This document shows positions 25,365 through 33,463 of a stretch of 39,403 bases of DNA, in pieces. The position numbers were made by a program, and so were the translations under genes. The notes beneath the pieces are model-generated. The model ran no database searches. It saw only the letters and a list, made by a program, of their open reading frames with translations, and was not told the origin of the DNA. The stretch is from Cyclobacteriaceae bacterium (GTDB lineage: Bacteria; Bacteroidota; Bacteroidia; Cytophagales; Cyclobacteriaceae): assembly GCA_025350305.1 (NCBI GenBank), contig JANXYC010000024.1:1-39403 (forward strand), read 5' to 3'. Each line of letters starts with the position of its first letter. Positions within the stretch are counted from its first letter, which is position 1.

Positions 25365-26609
25365 CTATCCCAAAAACATCTTGTTCTGTGCCAAACAATC
25401 TGCCAGGTGACGGTACGTATTCCTGATTGAATCCATTGAGTAATCACCATTCATCGATCGCAGAATTCGGTTGGAGAGGGTCCCTTCATTCAGGATAACC
25501 GAAATTTCCGGACTCCATTTTTCAAGTCCGGTATTTCCTTTTTTTAACAATGTGGAATGGATGTGCCGCCACAGGTCCTGAGCGGTGCACGGAGCCGCCA
25601 AGCCAAACGCGCCCGGATACTCAGAGGAAAGAATTTCAGCTTGTTGACCAACGGTTGACGTATCGTCCAGGATACCAGCGAGTATTTCCGTTTTGGCGCG
25701 AATCTGTTCTTCCATGTTGCAAAATTGCTCGTTCACCAACGCTTTGATCGTTTCAATCACCAGGGTCTGGATAGCCAGGTCCGCCGGCGGACATTCTTGT
25801 ATATCCATGATCCGAATTTCAATAGAGCCTCGGTCAAAGCGGGGAATGGCGCCGCGTGAATTTACCCAGATGGGATTCAGAATATTTTCGGGATCATGCG
25901 GTGCAATGTCATTCTTGATTCTTTCATAGATGGTATTCAAATACTGGCGCTTGGAGAACACGGCCTCCGGTACAATCTTTCCGGTGATCGAAGGAATTTT
26001 GGACTGGTTCGTTTTGTAGTAACTCATGCGCGTGTCCAGCATGCCTGTCACTTTTCCATCGAGGATGGGCGAACTTGCACAAAGCGCTGGCAGGATGGGC
26101 AACACAAGGCGAATGGCTGCGTGAAGTTTGGCAAATTCTTCGTCATCGTAAAAAGGTAAATTCAAATGCGTACTTTGTAAATTACTCCACCCGTGACCAC
26201 GGCAATCAAAAATTTTGTTGTAGATATCGTACACCTGATTGTCGCTGTCGTGGGGCCAGAGTTTTGTTTCAGTCGAAGGGTCCATCCAGGGGTGGGCTGC
26301 TGTGGGTAACAGCATTGCATCCCGTTTTTCGAGGATGGCATTAATTCTCCTCACATCATCAGCAAAAGCACTTTCCAGGGAATTGAAATTACTCTCCGGT
26401 TTAGTTGATTTCAGTTCAATCACGTGGAGGACCAGTTCATTTGACCACGTCACCATACCATTCTCAAACTCGCTTCCGTACCGACCGAGCTCATGTCTCA
26501 ACAGCTCATCCGCGATCGGCCGGATGTTCAGGGTTTTCCGGTCAACAATCATGTATTCCAATTCGACCCCGTAGGCCTGGAAAATATGTAAACGTGAGGG
26601 TTGCATCAT
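25365..26609 (-). CDS. GCS2-type carboxylate-amine ligase
   Basis: A 414-residue member of the glutamate-cysteine ligase family 2. The ligand-binding entry GVELEYMIVD (near residue 14) is the family signature, followed by HGWSNLQSTHLNLPF, which fits the substrate pocket, and RFDRGSIEIRIMDIQECPPADL, the conserved nucleotide/metal region. Such enzymes form an amide between a carboxylate and an amine using ATP. Gamma-glutamylcysteine is one possible product, but the operon context (next to a RimK-type ligase) suggests a different substrate. Its first 4 bases overlap the end of the upstream gene (ATGA), indicating coupled translation. It is the last gene of a four-gene operon. Confidence 0.88.
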   Translation of the reverse strand: MMQPSRLHIFQAYGVELEYMIVDRKTLNIRPIADELLRHELGRYGSEFENGMVTWSNELVLHVIELKSTKPESNFNSLESAFADDVRRINAILEKRDAMLLPTAAHPWMDPSTETKLWPHDSDNQVYDIYNKIFDCRGHGWSNLQSTHLNLPFYDDEEFAKLHAAIRLVLPILPALCASSPILDGKVTGMLDTRMSYYKTNQSKIPSITGKIVPEAVFSKRQYLNTIYERIKNDIAPHDPENILNPIWVNSRGAIPRFDRGSIEIRIMDIQECPPADLAIQTLVIETIKALVNEQFCNMEEQIRAKTEILAGILDDTSTVGQQAEILSSEYPGAFGLAAPCTAQDLWRHIHSTLLKKGNTGLEKWSPEISVILNEGTLSNRILRSMNGDYSMDSIRNTYRHLADCLAQNKMFLG

Positions 26610-28054
26610 TTTGCAGATTTGACTTTGTTGAGAATAACCTCCATGATGATATCGTACAGTTTGTCTTTCAGGATTTTGTCTTCCGTGCCGGCGTCAATAT
26701 TCGGATTGTCATTTACTTCAATGATATAAAATTTTCCATCGACTTCCTTCATGTCCACGCCGTACAATCCTTTGCCGATAAGTGATGTAGCCTTTAACGC
26801 GGCTTTCAATAAACCCGCCGGTGCCTGGTCTACGGCAATGCTTTCCACTTGTCCATCGCGCGACGTCTCTTTTTCAGCGCTCCAATTGACAATTTGCCAA
26901 TGTTTGCTGGCCATAAAGTATTTGCAGACGTACAGCACCTGGCCGTCGATTACGCCGACGCGCCAGTCGAAGGGTGTGGGAAGAAATTCCTGGGCAATGA
27001 TGAGATCCGATTTTTCGAACATGCCTTTGCGCTCAACCTTGAACTCCGCCAGGTTATTGATCTTGACCACACCTCGTGAAAATGCACCGTCTGGTTGTTT
27101 AAGAATGAATGGAAATGCCATTTTATCGGTAACCAAATTGCAATTCTCCATGGTAATTACGTACGACTTTGGCGTGAGGATTTTATTGGCACTTAGTAAT
27201 TCATGGAGGTACACTTTGTTCGTACATTTCAAGATTGATTCAGGGTCATCAATCACAGCCAATCCCAGTGACTCAGCTTTTTTTGCAAACCGGAACGTGT
27301 GGTGGTTGACGTTGGTGGTCTCCCGGATGAAAAGCGCGTCATACTGAATCAGCTTGTCAATATCATTTTTAGTAATAAACTCTGTATTGAAGCCCGCCTC
27401 CAGTGATGCTTTGTAAAACCGTTTCAATGCCCGGTCATCAGAAGGCGGGTAGGAATCTTCCGGATTAACAAGAATGGCAAGGTCGTATTTCTTTTTGTCG
27501 GGTCGGTAATCGCGCTTTCGCAAAAGATATTTTTCCAATGCGCTCTCCAAAATTGGCTGGTCGCTCTCCGGCATCTCGCTCAAACTGATGGGTCGGATAC
27601 TTTGCAGAACCCATTTATTCTTCTTCGAAAAACTGGCCCTCACCAGTGGAGCTTGTACGAGTTGGAAGAGTTGTAAGGCCAGCTTATTCAGGTTTTCGGA
27701 CTGGGCCGATCCAAAATAGATATTGAACTCCACGCGGTCGTACGGCTCCTGCTTAAATGTATTTTGGATGAGTGCATCAAAGTCCTGGGAGTCGTCGCGA
27801 AGGATAGACGGAAAACGGAGGTCCTGGATAGTAGAGACTTCGGGAAGCACTTTATGTCCACGTGCCTCCGCCAGTAAGGAAACATAATAACCTTCGCTTT
27901 GGTATTGATAGGATTTACAGAGGTTGAGAATCTTTAAATTCTTCACTGACTGGTACAACTCGTCAGTTATGTAGCGGTCAGGTGTGATTACCTCAACATC
28001 TTCCAGGCGGAGGTTCCAGCTTTTAGGTTTTTCTACGATGATTATTTTAGGCAC
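26606..28054 (-). CDS. RimK-type ATP-grasp ligase with N-terminal RLAN-like domain
   Basis: A 482-residue ATP-grasp amide ligase. The first about 190 residues (IIIVEKPKSWNLRLEDVEVI, then YYVSLLAEARGHKVLPE) match the RLAN type of RimK-associated N-terminal domain. The ATP-grasp part starts near ESILKCTNKVYLHELL, with PFILKQPDGAFSRGVVKI as the nucleotide loop, FDWRVGVIDGQVLY, and the metal-binding end YGVDMKEVDGKFYIIEVNDNPNID. RimK itself adds glutamate to ribosomal S6, but relatives modify other proteins or build peptides. It overlaps the GCS2 gene by 4 bp and lies 68 bp after the C39 peptidase gene. Confidence 0.9.
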   Translation of the reverse strand: MPKIIIVEKPKSWNLRLEDVEVITPDRYITDELYQSVKNLKILNLCKSYQYQSEGYYVSLLAEARGHKVLPEVSTIQDLRFPSILRDDSQDFDALIQNTFKQEPYDRVEFNIYFGSAQSENLNKLALQLFQLVQAPLVRASFSKKNKWVLQSIRPISLSEMPESDQPILESALEKYLLRKRDYRPDKKKYDLAILVNPEDSYPPSDDRALKRFYKASLEAGFNTEFITKNDIDKLIQYDALFIRETTNVNHHTFRFAKKAESLGLAVIDDPESILKCTNKVYLHELLSANKILTPKSYVITMENCNLVTDKMAFPFILKQPDGAFSRGVVKINNLAEFKVERKGMFEKSDLIIAQEFLPTPFDWRVGVIDGQVLYVCKYFMASKHWQIVNWSAEKETSRDGQVESIAVDQAPAGLLKAALKATSLIGKGLYGVDMKEVDGKFYIIEVNDNPNIDAGTEDKILKDKLYDIIMEVILNKVKSAK

Positions 28055-28091
28055 GTGGGTATTGTATTGGTTGCAATATATCTCTGTTTCG

Positions 28092-28126
28092 CTACTGCCT
28101 GCTGCTTACAGCCCACTGCCTACTAT
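28092..28126. repeat. 7-bp-periodic repeat between two operon genes
   Basis: Five heptads of the type CTACTGC run through the 68-bp gap and overlap the stop codon of the C39-like peptidase gene (28123-28125). It is the only sizeable gap in this operon, so the repeat may modulate expression of the downstream ligase genes. Confidence 0.5.
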
Positions 28127-28839
28127 TTGTTCTTAGGTTGAATAATCAACAGATTCGCATCATATGTCACAATTCCCAACATGATGCTGTTGATCAGCCG
28201 GTCGAAGGTCACACTGTAGTATTGACTTTTTAGCGGGTTGGGATTCATGGGATCGGCGAGGTAAACATAATCAGCACCTTCGTCATAGCCGTTGATGATG
28301 GCAAAGTGGCCTACGGGTTCTCCTTTGATACTGTCATATTTATTGCTCACTGAAATCTCACGCTGGGTTCCATAGAGGTAGGTGGCGCTCAGCCCCGCCA
28401 GTACGGGAATGGATTTTTTTAGGTAGCCTTTTATAAGTTTGTCGTCAAGTTCGTCGTACAACAATTTTCCCCCGGCCTCCAGAAACTTTATGTAGGCCCG
28501 GCTGGCCACCAGGAGTTTTCGGCGCTTGAATTTGTAGGCCATTTGCTTTTTTAAATTGTAAATCATCTTTCGCGAAGAAAGTTTGAACCAGGTGGGATCA
28601 AAGACATGGAGATTATAGGTGTAAATGGAGGCTTGGTACCCACGTTGAAGGGCATGATTGCCCATCATCACAGCCAATGTACCGCCAGTTTTCAATTGCT
28701 TTACCTCCCGGATCACCTGTTTGAGACTGATGGCATCGTTGTAATGCTGATACAGCGCGTGAAGACAGGTTGGGCCGCAGGTAACTTCATCAGGCTGTGC
28801 CTTTATATCAAAATTCAGAAAGAGCGCCTGACGCTGCAT
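28123..28839 (-). CDS. C39-like (papain-fold) cysteine peptidase
   Basis: A 238-residue protein with the C39-type active site: C21 in DEVTCGPTCLHALYQHY, H178 in VGHFAIINGYDE and D196 in YLADPMNPN. There is no signal peptide or membrane segment, so it is predicted to be cytoplasmic, in contrast to C39 domains of bacteriocin exporters. Length is larger than a bare C39 domain, with an inserted basic helix region at about residues 90-115. It lies 4 bp after the DUF155 gene. In this operon the natural hypothesis is cleavage of an amide or peptide tag made by the two ligases; this is inferred only from context. Confidence 0.82.
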   Translation of the reverse strand: MQRQALFLNFDIKAQPDEVTCGPTCLHALYQHYNDAISLKQVIREVKQLKTGGTLAVMMGNHALQRGYQASIYTYNLHVFDPTWFKLSSRKMIYNLKKQMAYKFKRRKLLVASRAYIKFLEAGGKLLYDELDDKLIKGYLKKSIPVLAGLSATYLYGTQREISVSNKYDSIKGEPVGHFAIINGYDEGADYVYLADPMNPNPLKSQYYSVTFDRLINSIMLGIVTYDANLLIIQPKNK

Positions 28840-28843
28840 GGGA

Positions 28844-29629
28844 TTAAAACAATTTTGGAATTAGGATGTTCAAAAGTTCAACCAAAATTAAGGCGATGAT
28901 AATCCACTCCAGAACGTTGCTCTCGCGCTGGTTCGAGATTTGGAGGAACACCTTCAGGTTATCGTCAATGATCCGAAGGGTATATTCTATTTCGCTCACA
29001 CGAACCCGCAGGTCGAAATGTTTCATTAATCCCCTATTCAATGAATCGAGGTTTTCATTCTCCCATACTTGCTCGGGGGTATCGAATATGTAAATATTAT
29101 CGACAATATCATTTTGTGTATTCAAGGCCCTTCCAATAAACTTCAGCATGTTTTTTCTGTTGATGCTGAGTTTTCCGTTCGTCTCAAGGCCGTTCGTGAA
29201 GCTTCTGACTTCCATCAGCAGGTTTTCTGAAATTGCCTGATAGTGGTCCAAGGCAATCGATTGGGCAAGGTTGAACATGGCGATGCGAATGATTTTATCA
29301 TCCACGTGGTCAACAATCAATTGATCGAATTCAAATTGCAAGGCAGCGCCGGACTGAACGCGGATATCATGATCTTCGCGCAGCCAGGGTTCAGGATTTT
29401 TCAGGTAGTTCTGAATCTTTTCGACCGCCAGTTTAATTTCTTCCTCGGTGTGCCCGGAGAAGACCACCACGCCATAGTTGAAATAGTATTGATAACTGTC
29501 CAACCCAGCACGATAAAATAGCTCATACGAACTATCGGCCACGGTCTTTAAATCAAAAAAAGCCTTGATCCCCTTCAGGTCCAATTGACTGGCTACCCGG
29601 ATTGCAGAGAGTTTTACTGTTTTTTCCAT
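28844..29629 (-). CDS. DUF155 (RMND1/Rmd1-type) membrane-anchored protein
   Basis: A 261-residue protein of the DUF155 family, related to yeast Rmd1/Rmd8 and human RMND1. The hallmark YQYYFNYGVVVFSG is at about residue 46, and the central helical part (ALDHYQAISENLLMEVRSFTNG) and DTPEQVWENENLDSLN are conserved features. The C-terminus ends in a single membrane segment (EWIIIALILVELLNILIP), so it is tail-anchored with the bulk in the cytoplasm. Its function in bacteria is not known. It is the first gene of the operon; 4 bp separate it from the peptidase gene. A -7 box ends 11 bp before its ATG. Confidence 0.85.
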   Translation of the reverse strand: MEKTVKLSAIRVASQLDLKGIKAFFDLKTVADSSYELFYRAGLDSYQYYFNYGVVVFSGHTEEEIKLAVEKIQNYLKNPEPWLREDHDIRVQSGAALQFEFDQLIVDHVDDKIIRIAMFNLAQSIALDHYQAISENLLMEVRSFTNGLETNGKLSINRKNMLKFIGRALNTQNDIVDNIYIFDTPEQVWENENLDSLNRGLMKHFDLRVRVSEIEYTLRIIDDNLKVFLQISNQRESNVLEWIIIALILVELLNILIPKLF

Positions 29630-29640
29630 GCTGCTGAACT

Positions 29641-29671
29641 CAAAGATAGTCGTAATATCATCGGATATAAA
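29641..29671 (-). promoter_or_regulatory. Promoter of the ligase/peptidase operon, TTTA-N19-TATCTTTG
   Basis: On the minus strand, TATCTTTG (29648-29641) matches TAnnTTTG exactly, and TTTA (29671-29668) is one base off TTTG with a 19-bp spacer. Transcription would start about 5 bases before the DUF155 ATG, an almost leaderless mRNA. Its upstream box overlaps the -7 box of the opposite promoter. Confidence 0.5.
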
Positions 29672-29675
29672 TTTG
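29668..29675 (+). promoter_or_regulatory. -7 box TAAATTTG for the S1/P1 nuclease gene
   Basis: TAAATTTG is an exact TAnnTTTG match, 44 bp before the nuclease ATG. No TTTG lies at the normal distance upstream. It overlaps the upstream box of the divergent operon promoter, so the two could interfere. Confidence 0.4.
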
Positions 29676-29719
29676 GGTTTATGTTGAAAAGTCTAATATT
29701 GCGACTTAGCCTGTCTACT

Positions 29720-30487
29720 ATGAAAAAGAAATTTGCTGTCCTTATTTTGGCGTGTATTACAACGGTCGAAGCATTCGGGTGGGGCACTACCGGCCATCGG
29801 GCCACCGGCCTCATTGCTGAGCAGTATTTGATCGCAAAGGCCAAAAAGAGGATCGCGCTCATACTTGAACAAGAGTCAATCGCCATGGCAAGCAACTGGA
29901 TGGACGAAATCCGCTCTGACTCCGCCTATAACTATACTACCGACTGGCACTGGACGACCATTCCGGAAGGAAAACGCTTCGAAGACGTGGAGGCAAATCC
30001 TGACGGCAAAGTAGTGATGATGATTGAAAAGATTGTCACGGATCTAAAATCGCGAAAGCTGGCGCCTAAGCAGGAAAGGGAATACCTGAAGATGCTTATT
30101 CATCTGGTGGGCGATATTCATCAGCCTCTTCATGTGGGTAAGCCCGGCGACCGTGGCGGAAATGATGTAAAAGTGAAATGGTTTGGCGCTGACTCCAACC
30201 TGCACCGGGTGTGGGACAGCGATATGATCGATGGCACAAAATTGAGTTACACCGAGTTGGCGCAGTCATTTATCAAGCCAGATAAGACCATTGTAGCAAA
30301 ATGGCAAGCATCTTCAGTGCGTGACTGGGCAATGGAATCGGTAAGTTATCGCCCGCAGGTGTATGATATCGGGAAAGGCACCCTGGGTTATCAGTACAGC
30401 TATAAATATTTCAGCATAGCCAGACAGCGTATGCTTCAGTCAGGCATTCGACTGGCGGGTTTATTGAATCAGATTTACGGAAAGTAA
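29720..30487 (+). CDS. Secreted S1/P1-type zinc nuclease
   Basis: A 255-residue exported nuclease. The signal peptide is KKKFAVLILACITTVEAFG, with cleavage predicted just before W21, which is significant because in P1 nuclease the N-terminal tryptophan is a zinc ligand. Further ligands appear in GTTGHRATG, NWMDEIRSD, WHWTTIP, HLVGDIHQPLHVG and GGNDV/LHRVWDSDMI. The family degrades single-stranded DNA and RNA, probably for nutrient scavenging in the periplasm or outside. An open frame upstream to 29585 is not used, because the signal peptide starts at 29720. It is divergent from the ligase/peptidase operon. Confidence 0.93.
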   Translation: MKKKFAVLILACITTVEAFGWGTTGHRATGLIAEQYLIAKAKKRIALILEQESIAMASNWMDEIRSDSAYNYTTDWHWTTIPEGKRFEDVEANPDGKVVMMIEKIVTDLKSRKLAPKQEREYLKMLIHLVGDIHQPLHVGKPGDRGGNDVKVKWFGADSNLHRVWDSDMIDGTKLSYTELAQSFIKPDKTIVAKWQASSVRDWAMESVSYRPQVYDIGKGTLGYQYSYKYFSIARQRMLQSGIRLAGLLNQIYGK

Positions 30488-30504
30488 AAAGATAAATAAT
30501 TTAA

Positions 30505-30590
30505 GGGCGTCTCTGGAAACTCCTTGATACCCTCTCTTGGAGAAGGGTGACGCGTTGAGGCCATGAACGGCAGGGTTTTTGGAGATGCCA
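30505..30590 (-). mobile_element. MITE copy 4 (86 bp, reverse orientation), TTAA duplication
   Basis: The element starts GGGCGTCTCTGG, ends TTTTTGGAGATGCCA, and TTAA lies on both sides (30501-30504, 30591-30594). It aligns with the reverse complement of copy 1, with several substitutions, so it is an older copy. It lies between the convergent S1/P1 nuclease and TPR genes. The rest of the 217-bp gap is A+T-rich without recognisable sites. Confidence 0.7.
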
Positions 30591-30704
30591 TTAATTCATA
30601 AAAATACTTTATCTCCTAAGGAAGTCGATTGTAATTCTTCCGTTGATTTTTTCGCTTACTCATAACGGCAATTCAATTGAAAGATGATTCTTCTGTCCAC
30701 TGGT

Positions 30705-32309
30705 TTAGTGAATTGCCTTAATTGCTTCCTTCGCCTTTTCGTGATTCGGATCGAGCGCCAGTACTTTCATCCAGTAGGATTTTGACAACCGCATTTCTTC
30801 TTTCAAAAAGTGATAGTATCCCAGGTAGGAATAAGCCTCGATCAGATCGTTCTTGCTCTTATCCGGATTGATGGAAGCAATCTCAATCAGCTTTTCGTAA
30901 AACGGCTTGGCCAATCCCTTTTCTGATTCAGGATCAAGGTTTGATTTGGTCCTGGCTTCCCATAAATATCCCACCGCCATATTGGGCTGTAACTCTATCA
31001 ATTTTAAGAATGATGAATCAGCGTTTGCGTACTGCGAATTGAAGTAATAAGCTCTTCCTATAGAATAGTAATCCTGTGATAAGGGTTTTTCATGGGATCC
31101 GATCAATTGCTTATAGAGTTCAATTGACTTCTGGTACTTTTTATGTTTCAATTGCGTTTCAGCCAGCAACCGCGTAAGTTCAGCTTGATTTTTATCCAGT
31201 GCTAAACTTTTTTCCAGGTTGATGGACGCCAGCGAATCCTCATTGAGTTTTGTAAGTAATTTTCCGTAATAACCATAGTCAGAAGCATTGAACTCCTGTC
31301 GGGTGTTTGTAAAATACTTTTCAAAGAGACCTCTACTTTGCTGATAGTCGCCGGCTTCAAACAAAGAGAAAGCAAAGTAGCGCAGTGTGATAGGGTTAAC
31401 ATCTTCCTTTTGAACCAACCCACGGAAGACTTCATTGGCTTTTGTAAAGTCCCTCGCCATAAACAAAAAGAAGGCATAACGAAGCTTATCCTTTTCTGGT
31501 TTTTCCGTCAGTAAAAGATACGTCTCATAATATTTTACAGCCTGTGTTCCATTCTTGCTTAGATAAGAAAGTTCACCTAGTTCTTTGAATGCACGTGCAT
31601 ACCCGGGGTCAATATTAATAGCTTTAAGAAATGACTCTTCAGCCATTTTATAATCTTTGATCCGCAAATAGACGACGCCAATCTTATAGTGCGGTTTTGC
31701 ATTCTTGGGATCATACTGCGCGGCCCATTCATAGTTGCTCACAGCCGAGCCTCCGTTATTTTGCATGAGGTAAGCATCGCCCAAAAGGAGATAGGTCTCA
31801 GCATTATTGGGCTCTATCAGGTTTGCCTTTTCAAGAAGGGCCAAGGCCTCTCCCGAGAATTTTGGTTCGCTCAGGTATGCCCTTGCAATCGCCTGAAGCA
31901 CGGCAACATTTTTGGACTTGCTCATCGCCAGAGCACGGTCAAAGAAGGATTTGGCTTCTGTCGTATTTTTTTTCAGAAGTAGCACATGCCCTTTGCCAAC
32001 ATAGAAAAGGGGTTGCTTATCATTTTTAACAAGACCTTTCTCGAATGACTCGAAAGCGAGATCATATTCGCCAGCCTGCAATTGAGCGTATCCGATGTAA
32101 TAATACAATATTGCGTCATCTGGATGTTCGCTGACGGCCTTGCTCAAAACTTCAATGGCTTTATTTGGTTGGTCAATGTCGATTAGCCGTAAGGAACTTT
32201 TTACTTCAACTCCCTGGGCGCGGGTAAACATGACGGCTAAGAATATAAATAAAGTACCATTAAAAATGATAAAGCCAAATCTTTTAAGAAACTCCAACGT
32301 ATTTTTCAT
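30705..32309 (-). CDS. TPR-repeat exported protein, end of TonB operon
   Basis: A 534-residue protein with a signal or anchor segment (FIIFNGTLFIFLAVMFTRA) followed by about a dozen tetratricopeptide repeats. Examples are YYYIGYAQLQAGEYDLAFESF, AYLLLGDAYLMQNNGG and YSYLGYYHFLKEEMRLSKSY. TPR arrays scaffold protein complexes. It is the last gene in a run with ExbB/ExbD/TonB and a PstS-like protein, 17 bp after the latter, so it probably belongs to the same machinery in the periplasm. No enzymatic domain is visible. Confidence 0.9.
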   Translation of the reverse strand: MKNTLEFLKRFGFIIFNGTLFIFLAVMFTRAQGVEVKSSLRLIDIDQPNKAIEVLSKAVSEHPDDAILYYYIGYAQLQAGEYDLAFESFEKGLVKNDKQPLFYVGKGHVLLLKKNTTEAKSFFDRALAMSKSKNVAVLQAIARAYLSEPKFSGEALALLEKANLIEPNNAETYLLLGDAYLMQNNGGSAVSNYEWAAQYDPKNAKPHYKIGVVYLRIKDYKMAEESFLKAINIDPGYARAFKELGELSYLSKNGTQAVKYYETYLLLTEKPEKDKLRYAFFLFMARDFTKANEVFRGLVQKEDVNPITLRYFAFSLFEAGDYQQSRGLFEKYFTNTRQEFNASDYGYYGKLLTKLNEDSLASINLEKSLALDKNQAELTRLLAETQLKHKKYQKSIELYKQLIGSHEKPLSQDYYSIGRAYYFNSQYANADSSFLKLIELQPNMAVGYLWEARTKSNLDPESEKGLAKPFYEKLIEIASINPDKSKNDLIEAYSYLGYYHFLKEEMRLSKSYWMKVLALDPNHEKAKEAIKAIH

Positions 32310-32326
32310 AGTTGTAAGGGCTAAAT

Positions 32327-33265
32327 TTATCTGCTGTCACGGTTAATTTCTACAATTCTAACAGGCATGGTTGTGGGAACCAGACCTGCTTTAAGGACAA
32401 TCCTTTGACCTTTGTCACTGGCTACAAATGCAGTAAATCCGCTTCCTAAACCTGCCCGCGCTTCGCGACTAATGATTATAGTGCCTCTGCACAACGGGTA
32501 CTGATGTAATGCTACATATGCCTGATACGGTTTAAAGTAGGAGCTGTCTCCGGCAAGACTCATCACGCGAATCGTATTCAGGAATTGATTGGCTGTAGAA
32601 TCATCATGGTCACTGATCCACTCCACCCCAATTAATCCTATAGCGCTTGCATTCTTGGAAACATACTCTACTACTGCCTGGTTAGTTTTCACGGCGAAAC
32701 AATTCGAGGGAAGCTGTTCTCCATTTGCAATGGAATCTCTTAAAAATCGGACAATTCCGGATTTTGGATTATCAAATACAATCGTTATCGAGGACGAGGC
32801 TGTTGTGGGATTGAGTTGGTTCCAGTTGGTAATTTTCCCTTTGAATATTTCTTTCAACTGGCTAATACGAAGAAGACTATCGTGGTTATTTCTATGGATG
32901 ATGAGCGCCACCGCACCCGTTGCGATATCAGTCTGAACAGGCACGATTTTATCTTTCATCAGCATACTCACCTCATCGCCCGCCAACCTGCGCGTAACCA
33001 CAGCAAGCCTAACACTATCATTAAGCAATGCCTCAATAGCTTCTGCTTCTGATGTATAATTTACCTGGACATTAGCTTGTTTATAGATTCCTTCAAAAGC
33101 ATCCACCTCAGCTTCGAGTAACGGTCTTAATGATTCATCTACCGCAATTTTAATATCTCCTGCGGTGGGAGTATCCAACGGCCGCCCTCGCTTATCTTTT
33201 TCCGTACAGGCGCAACACAAAAGCACTATGCCGAGCATCCTATTTATTATTCTAATGCGTATCAT
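32327..33265 (-). CDS. PstS-like substrate-binding lipoprotein in the TonB operon
   Basis: A 312-residue protein of the PBP-like phosphate-binding family. From the ATG at 33265 it has a short signal with a lipobox-type end (VLLCCAC), so it is probably a lipoprotein. The binding-protein fold shows in IKIAVDESLRPLLEAEV, LAVVTRRLAGDEV, the conserved DIATGAVALIIHRNN, FKGKITNWNQL and SGIVRFLRDS. The usual phosphate-loop of PstS is only partly matched, and no pstCAB genes are adjacent. Its link to TonB/ExbBD suggests a scaffold or sensor role instead of classical phosphate uptake; this is inferred. Confidence 0.82.
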   Translation of the reverse strand: MIRIRIINRMLGIVLLCCACTEKDKRGRPLDTPTAGDIKIAVDESLRPLLEAEVDAFEGIYKQANVQVNYTSEAEAIEALLNDSVRLAVVTRRLAGDEVSMLMKDKIVPVQTDIATGAVALIIHRNNHDSLLRISQLKEIFKGKITNWNQLNPTTASSSITIVFDNPKSGIVRFLRDSIANGEQLPSNCFAVKTNQAVVEYVSKNASAIGLIGVEWISDHDDSTANQFLNTIRVMSLAGDSSYFKPYQAYVALHQYPLCRGTIIISREARAGLGSGFTAFVASDKGQRIVLKAGLVPTTMPVRIVEINRDSR

Positions 33266-33458
33266 GATTAGTCCTATAATATTTTTGATAAACTTTGTAT
33301 GCCCTGAAAATCCCGTAGCCAATAAGCACAATGCCCATGGTAAGCGAATACTTCTCAGGAATATGGAACAGCGTATTGTATCCGTCCACTACGGCTACAC
33401 CAATAGATATGTAAAGGATGACCATCAGAATACTCAGATATTGCACCGTCCTTCCCAT
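33252..33458 (-). CDS. Small two-helix membrane protein in the TonB operon
   Basis: A 68-residue protein with two predicted membrane segments (YLSILMVILYISIGVAVV and YSLTMGIVLIGYGIFRAY) joined by a short loop, and a basic C-terminus (KYYRTNHDTH). It overlaps the PstS-like gene by 14 bp and begins 5 bp after tonB, showing that it belongs to the operon. I do not recognise a named family. Similar small proteins occur at this place in other Bacteroidota TonB operons, as far as I recall. Confidence 0.7.
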   Translation of the reverse strand: MGRTVQYLSILMVILYISIGVAVVDGYNTLFHIPEKYSLTMGIVLIGYGIFRAYKVYQKYYRTNHDTH

Positions 33459-33463
33459 AACAT

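Noticed and set aside
26751-27347. Plus-strand frame of 198 codons over the RimK-type gene
   Set aside because: The minus strand carries the full ATP-grasp motif set; the opposite frame has no domain pattern.
3618-28126. Heptad blocks as coding repeats
   Set aside because: The blocks lie between genes, are out of frame with multiples of three and include stop codons.
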